A DNA stretch of 12,579 bases from JAZGDL01 sp036477795 (GTDB taxonomy: Bacteria > Planctomycetota > Phycisphaerae > UBA1845). The stretch is from assembly GCA_036477795.1 (NCBI GenBank), contig JAZGDL010000076.1, positions 1 to 12,579 of the forward strand. The letters run 5' to 3'. Made by a program: the position numbers and the translations under genes. The notes below the pieces were generated by a model, which made no database searches, had not been told where the DNA came from, and worked only from the letters and a program-made list of their open reading frames with translations. Shown piece by piece: positions 6,685 through 12,579 of this stretch; positions within the stretch are counted from its first letter, which is position 1; every line of letters begins with the position of its first letter.

Positions 6685-6716
6685 CAAGTAGTTGACAAGT
6701 ACTTACAAGTAGTCAA
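6685..6716 (+). promoter_or_regulatory. Helically phased CAAGTA repeats with a TTGAC/GTCAA inverted repeat
   Basis: CAAGTA occurs at 6685-6690, 6696-6701 and 6706-6711, with steps of 11 and 10 bases (one DNA turn each). The same block contains the palindrome AAGTACTT (6697-6704) and the inverted pair TTGAC (6692-6696) / GTCAA (6712-6716). It lies just downstream of the predicted transcription start, where a repressor or leader-binding factor could act. The sequence structure is seen directly; the regulatory role is inferred. Confidence 0.4.
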
Positions 6717-6828
6717 TCGGAGCGGTAGGTCGACACTAGCAGACGCGGTGTCGGGCTTTCTTTCGGGGGAGGGAGATGCGTCGACCTGCAGACACTTTGT
6801 GCGCTCGTGAACTGGAGGCATTGCTGAC

Positions 6829-9870
<3,042 letters not shown>

Positions 9871-9922
9871 CCGCATCGGTTGCGGCGACAGACTGTTGGA
9901 TGACTGATTGAGGAGAAACCAA

Positions 9923-11092
9923 ATGCAGAGACGAAAGATGAACAGCACAATACGTTGCGTAGTGGCCTGTTTGGCGGCTCTGGCGACAGAAGCGTCGATG
10001 GGGCAGGTCTTTGATTCGGGCAGTGATGAGACTTTCGGAGCGATTTTGGTTGCTTCCGGTGAGACGCTCACGCTGGACATGGAAGCGCTGGGCATCCTGG
10101 ACGGGATATTCAACGCCACCACGATTACGGTGGAGTCAACTGGGGTGTTGCAGTTTGCGCGAAACCCGTTGAACACGCCGGTCTACCTACTGGCCACCGG
10201 TGACATCACCGTTGACGGCACCATTCACGTCAACGGGAAGAATGGGTCGAGCAATCCGCCGATCGGCGGTGCGGGCGGTCCGGGCGGTTTCGACGGCGGC
10301 ACGCCCGGGTTTGGGGCCAGCGTTCCCCCAGGCGCCGGACTGGGTCCCGGAGCCGGGCTGGGCGGCGGTGGTAACGCTGGGTACGGAAGCAGTCTAGGGG
10401 GTGCAAACGATGGCCCGGCCTACGGCAGCCCATTGCTCGTACCGTTGGCGGGTGGATCCGGCGGCGGAGGAACCGCCGGTCAGCCGGGCACAGGTGGCGA
10501 CGGAGGAGGAGGTGGGCTGCTTCTGGCATCGAACACGCTGGTTCACGTTTCCGGAACGGTCCAGTCCCTCGGCGGTATTCATAGCTGTGGCGCCGTTAGT
10601 GCCGGGAGCGGTGGTGGAATCCGAATCGTCGCACCCATCGTAAGCGGCAGCGGCACGGTTGACGTGCGTGCGGCTCTCTGCACGAGCCGAGCCGCCGGCC
10701 GGATTCGCATCGATGTGATCGATCGTTCGGAGTTGACTTTGAGTTTTGACCCTCTGAGTCAAACGAGCGTCGGGACGTTCATGGCGGTCTTCAACGACGT
10801 GACACCGCGCCTGGATATCACCGAGGCGGCCGGCACGATGATTCCGGTAGGAACGCCCGATCCCGTGTTCATTACGCTTCCCTTCGGATCTAGCCCGGAC
10901 CGTCAGGTGACAATCCAGGGCACCGACTTTACCGGCGTAGTGCCGATCTCGGTGGTTCTCACACCAGAGAGCGGAGATCCGATTGTGATGGACACGGATC
11001 TGGATATGAGCGGGGGCAATCCGTCTTCGGTGACCGTCGATGTCACGCTGCCGGTCAACACGCTCATCCACGTGAACGCCTGGACCCGCTGA
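9923..11092 (+). CDS. Exported glycine-rich beta-structured surface protein
   Basis: This 389-residue protein begins with a signal peptide (RRK at 3-5, hydrophobic stretch 10-24, probable cleavage after ASMG near 27). Residues 28-110 are a beta-rich segment (TLTLDMEALG, TGDITVDGTIHVNG). Residues 115-198 are extremely Gly-rich (GGAGGPGGFDGG and similar). A second beta-rich part (VSGTVQSLGG, SGGGIRIVAP) and a C-terminal beta domain to 389 follow. The pattern resembles Gly-rich secreted proteins common in planctomycetes and myxobacteria, thought to form beta-helical or filamentous surface structures. ATG 9923 has AGGAG 7 bases upstream; a TTG at 9908 is in frame but overlaps that site. Only 52 bases separate it from the preceding gene, so the two are probably one transcript. 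The function is unknown. Confidence 0.8.
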   Translation: MQRRKMNSTIRCVVACLAALATEASMGQVFDSGSDETFGAILVASGETLTLDMEALGILDGIFNATTITVESTGVLQFARNPLNTPVYLLATGDITVDGTIHVNGKNGSSNPPIGGAGGPGGFDGGTPGFGASVPPGAGLGPGAGLGGGGNAGYGSSLGGANDGPAYGSPLLVPLAGGSGGGGTAGQPGTGGDGGGGGLLLASNTLVHVSGTVQSLGGIHSCGAVSAGSGGGIRIVAPIVSGSGTVDVRAALCTSRAAGRIRIDVIDRSELTLSFDPLSQTSVGTFMAVFNDVTPRLDITEAAGTMIPVGTPDPVFITLPFGSSPDRQVTIQGTDFTGVVPISVVLTPESGDPIVMDTDLDMSGGNPSSVTVDVTLPVNTLIHVNAWTR

Positions 11093-11127
11093 ACCGGACC
11101 GCACGCAGTCGTGGACAGCAGGCGTAG

Positions 11128-11146
11128 GTCAGGTTGAAAACCTGAC
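11128..11146. terminator. Perfect hairpin after the secreted-protein unit
   Basis: GTCAGGTT (11128-11135) pairs with AACCTGAC (11139-11146) around a GAA loop, 35 bases after the stop at 11090-11092. There is no T run, so it may be an RNA-stabilising or Rho-assisted end, or a dispersed palindrome. Confidence 0.45.
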
Positions 11147-11403
11147 GCTTGTGCAGCTAGCCGAGCAGGGTCGCGGGAGTTACACGTGATCCACGCGTAG
11201 GCCCGGGGGCGCATGTCCTTTGCAGTTGGGGGAAACGATGATATACGCTTAGGACTGTCCCCACGCATCTTCGCAGATATGACGAACCAGGTGACTCACA
11301 CTTCTGGACGATCTCCTGCCGACGGCGTCTGAGGTTCTTTCACGACGACTACCCGCACGCTCGTGGAAATGATCACCCGCCTACGATCATCTCCTCCCCC
11401 ACC

Positions 11404-11425
11404 TCCAAAGGAGACGGGCCACCCG
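11404..11425. repeat. Second copy of the TCCAAAGGAG-NN-GGGCCACCCG element
   Basis: It is identical to 2826-2847 except for the two central bases. Here the left arm of the hairpin seen in the first copy is missing; instead CCCG-CCCG / CGGG-CAG-CGGG just to the right (11422-11443) can pair. It lies about 30 bases before the promoter of the YHS-domain gene. Confidence 0.6.
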
Positions 11426-11455
11426 CCCGGTTCGGGCAGCGGGCATCAAACCGGG

Positions 11456-11483
11456 TTGACACCCAGTGGCCAGGTGCTAGCAT
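11456..11483 (+). promoter_or_regulatory. Extended -10 promoter for the YHS-domain gene
   Basis: A consensus -35 TTGACA (11456-11461) lies 16 bases before TAGCAT (11478-11483), which is preceded by TGC. Transcription would start near 11490, leaving a leader of about 130 bases to ATG 11620. Confidence 0.6.
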
Positions 11484-11515
11484 CTCGCCGGAACATCTCG
11501 CCGGAACATCTCGCC
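11481..11515 (+). repeat. 13-bp tandem repeat at the predicted transcription start
   Basis: CATCTCGCCGGAA occurs twice head to tail (11481-11493, 11494-11506) with a third partial copy (11507-11515). It begins inside the -10 element and spans the expected start site, so it could be an operator, or a slippage-prone spot altering promoter strength. Confidence 0.6.
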
Positions 11516-11619
11516 CACGGTGACAGCGTGTGTCTCCGGTCAGTTGTGATGAAACACCAGCCGCGGGGATGTTACCCGTGGACAGGAATCGGGCTCTTTG
11601 CTTAGCGAAAGGAATGACG

Positions 11620-12285
11620 ATGAAGACGTGGATGCGTAACGGAGTGGTTCTTTCGGCGGTCGCGATGCTGCTGTGTGCGGCTGCCACGTCCTATGGCAAT
11701 GAAGACGAGAAAAAGACCGAGGGAGAAAAAGCGTCGGCTGAACCGCCGGTCATCAAGTGCCCGGTAAGCAATCGGCCGGTCCGGATGGATTTGTCCGCGG
11801 AATACAAGGACGGCAAGGTTTATTTCTGCTGCCCGGGCTGCGTGGGCAAGTTCAAGAGCGATCCAACGCCATTCGCGGAGGCCGCCGATGCCCAACTCAA
11901 AGCACTCGGCGGCGCCAAGGTCATGCAGTTCGCCTGCCCCATCTGCTCCAAGCCGCACAGGGCAGCGGTCCAGCGGCCAGTGAAGGAAGGTTTGCTGGGC
12001 GTCAAGCTTGCCGAGGTCTACTTCTGCAGCGATGACTGCGCCGCGGCCTTCGATAAAGAAAACGACAAGACGGCCGCGAAGAAGCTGGAGTCTGTATTGA
12101 CCTCACAGACCGTCTGCCCGCTCTCCGGAAAGCCGATCGACGTTGAGGTTTCTCAGGAGTACAACGGCAAGAAGATCTTCTTCTGCTGCACGGACTGCGT
12201 GAAGGAGTTTGAAAAGGACAAAGACGGCGTGCTGGCCAAGCTGAAGGCCGGAGCGGGATTCACAGGTGGGGGCAAGGACCAGTAG
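11620..12285 (+). CDS. Exported protein with three Cys-rich YHS/TRASH-like metal-binding domains
   Basis: This 221-residue protein has a signal peptide (MKTWMRN, hydrophobic core 8-23, likely cut after SYG near 26) and a charged Lys/Glu linker. Three similar modules follow. Module 1 has CP at 47-48 and FCCPGC (69-74). Module 2 has CPIC (106-109), a His at 113 and FCSDDC (135-140). Module 3 has CP at 166-167 and FCCTDC (188-193). Each resembles the YHS/TRASH zinc-finger-like fold used to bind transition metals. Modules 1 and 3 are closest to each other and share the D/E-V/L-S-x-E-Y-x-x-K-x-x-F spacing. ATG 11620 is preferred over ATG 11614 because GAAAGGA lies 7 bases before it. Periplasmic copper or heavy-metal binding is a reasonable inference, but the metal is not shown and no transporter is adjacent. 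Confidence 0.85.
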   Translation: MKTWMRNGVVLSAVAMLLCAAATSYGNEDEKKTEGEKASAEPPVIKCPVSNRPVRMDLSAEYKDGKVYFCCPGCVGKFKSDPTPFAEAADAQLKALGGAKVMQFACPICSKPHRAAVQRPVKEGLLGVKLAEVYFCSDDCAAAFDKENDKTAAKKLESVLTSQTVCPLSGKPIDVEVSQEYNGKKIFFCCTDCVKEFEKDKDGVLAKLKAGAGFTGGGKDQ

Positions 12286-12317
12286 GGAAGGGCAAACAGG
12301 GTAAATATGGGACAATC

Positions 12318-12339
12318 ACTTAGTAGTACAGCGCTAAGT
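12318..12339. repeat. Short inverted repeat after the YHS-domain gene
   Basis: ACTTAG (12318-12323) and CTAAGT (12334-12339) enclose ten bases, about 30 bases after the stop. It could help end transcription, but there is no T run. Confidence 0.3.
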
Positions 12340-12390
12340 CGCTGGGAATTGGCCTCGGGGCGCCGGGGTCGTCGTGACCGTTGGGTCCCC

Positions 12391-12579
12391 CATCGTCCCG
12401 TAGGGACCGGATGACAATAGCCCAGCGATTCATCGCTGGGATTGGTGGGCTACGACGAATCAGAGTCCCGGAGGGACGGATGAACTCTGCCCCCTGGTCA
12501 GTCGTCCCTACGGGACTTGTCTCCTGGGGCACCATCTTGAACCCAGCGATAAATCGCTGGGCTATTGTCATTTCGTCCC
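12391..12579. repeat. REP/BIME-like cluster of nested palindromes
   Basis: Two 38-base arms in opposite orientation (12403-12440 and 12542-12579) match at 34 of 38 positions. Each contains the hairpin CCCAGCGAT-N2-ATCGCTGGG next to ATGACAATAG or its complement. Between and beside them GTCCC-N3-GGGAC occurs three times (12395-12407, 12465-12477, 12504-12516), the first and third being reverse complements. The window ends in CGTCCC, so another unit may continue beyond. This is the layout of REP sequences mobilised by RAYT transposases; no such gene is in the window. No protein-coding frame here is convincing. Confidence 0.8.

Noticed and set aside
11481..11515. CRISPR-like repeats
   Set aside because: The 13-bp units are contiguous with no spacers and no cas gene is present.

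Overview
The window is high-GC bacterial DNA, most likely from a planctomycete (Phycisphaerae-like) or a close relative, probably from an environmental genome. Three things point there. One is a large secreted protein built of acidic DCNxNGxPDxC / NGIPDEC modules together with thrombospondin type-3 repeats. Another is a signal-peptide protein with several Cys-rich YHS-like metal-binding domains. The last is abundant palindromic intergenic repeats. This assignment is inference; no rRNA or other phylogenetic marker gene is present.

Layout. Bases 1-510 hold no convincing gene, only a hairpin that could end an upstream transcript and a possible promoter. A RecQ-family helicase with a C-terminal helix-turn-helix extension runs at 511-2718 (+). 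Next is an intergenic stretch with a 90-bp palindromic repeat, a GC-rich hairpin, a good extended -10 promoter and a foldable leader, followed by a YjbQ/UPF0047 gene at 3074-3493 (+). A second copy of the 90-bp repeat lies between yjbQ and a convergent two-gene operon on the minus strand. That operon is ino1 (inositol-1-phosphate synthase, 4946-6028) and, overlapping it by 16 bases, a fused inositol-1-phosphate cytidylyltransferase / CDP-alcohol phosphotransferase (3597-4961). Together these two genes encode the route from glucose-6-phosphate through inositol-1-phosphate and CDP-inositol to a di-inositol phosphodiester, the solute known from hyperthermophiles, or possibly to an inositol lipid.

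After about 600 bases without a recognisable gene, a strong promoter (6643-6671) starts a plus-strand unit of two exported proteins. The first is a 1013-residue mosaic protein (6829-9870) with Ca-binding TSP3 repeats, Cys-rich and EF-hand-like modules, a LamG-like domain and seven 24-residue C-terminal repeats. The second is a 389-residue Gly-rich exported protein (9923-11092). Behind its own promoter (11456-11483) follows a 221-residue exported protein with three Cys-rich YHS/TRASH-like domains (11620-12285). The window ends in a dense cluster of palindromes (12391-12579) with REP/BIME-like organisation.

The most noteworthy points are the inositol operon, the paired 90-bp palindromes (one of which supplies the stop codon and last residues of the fused inositol enzyme), the lower-GC LamG island inside the mosaic protein, and the 24-residue repeat family.
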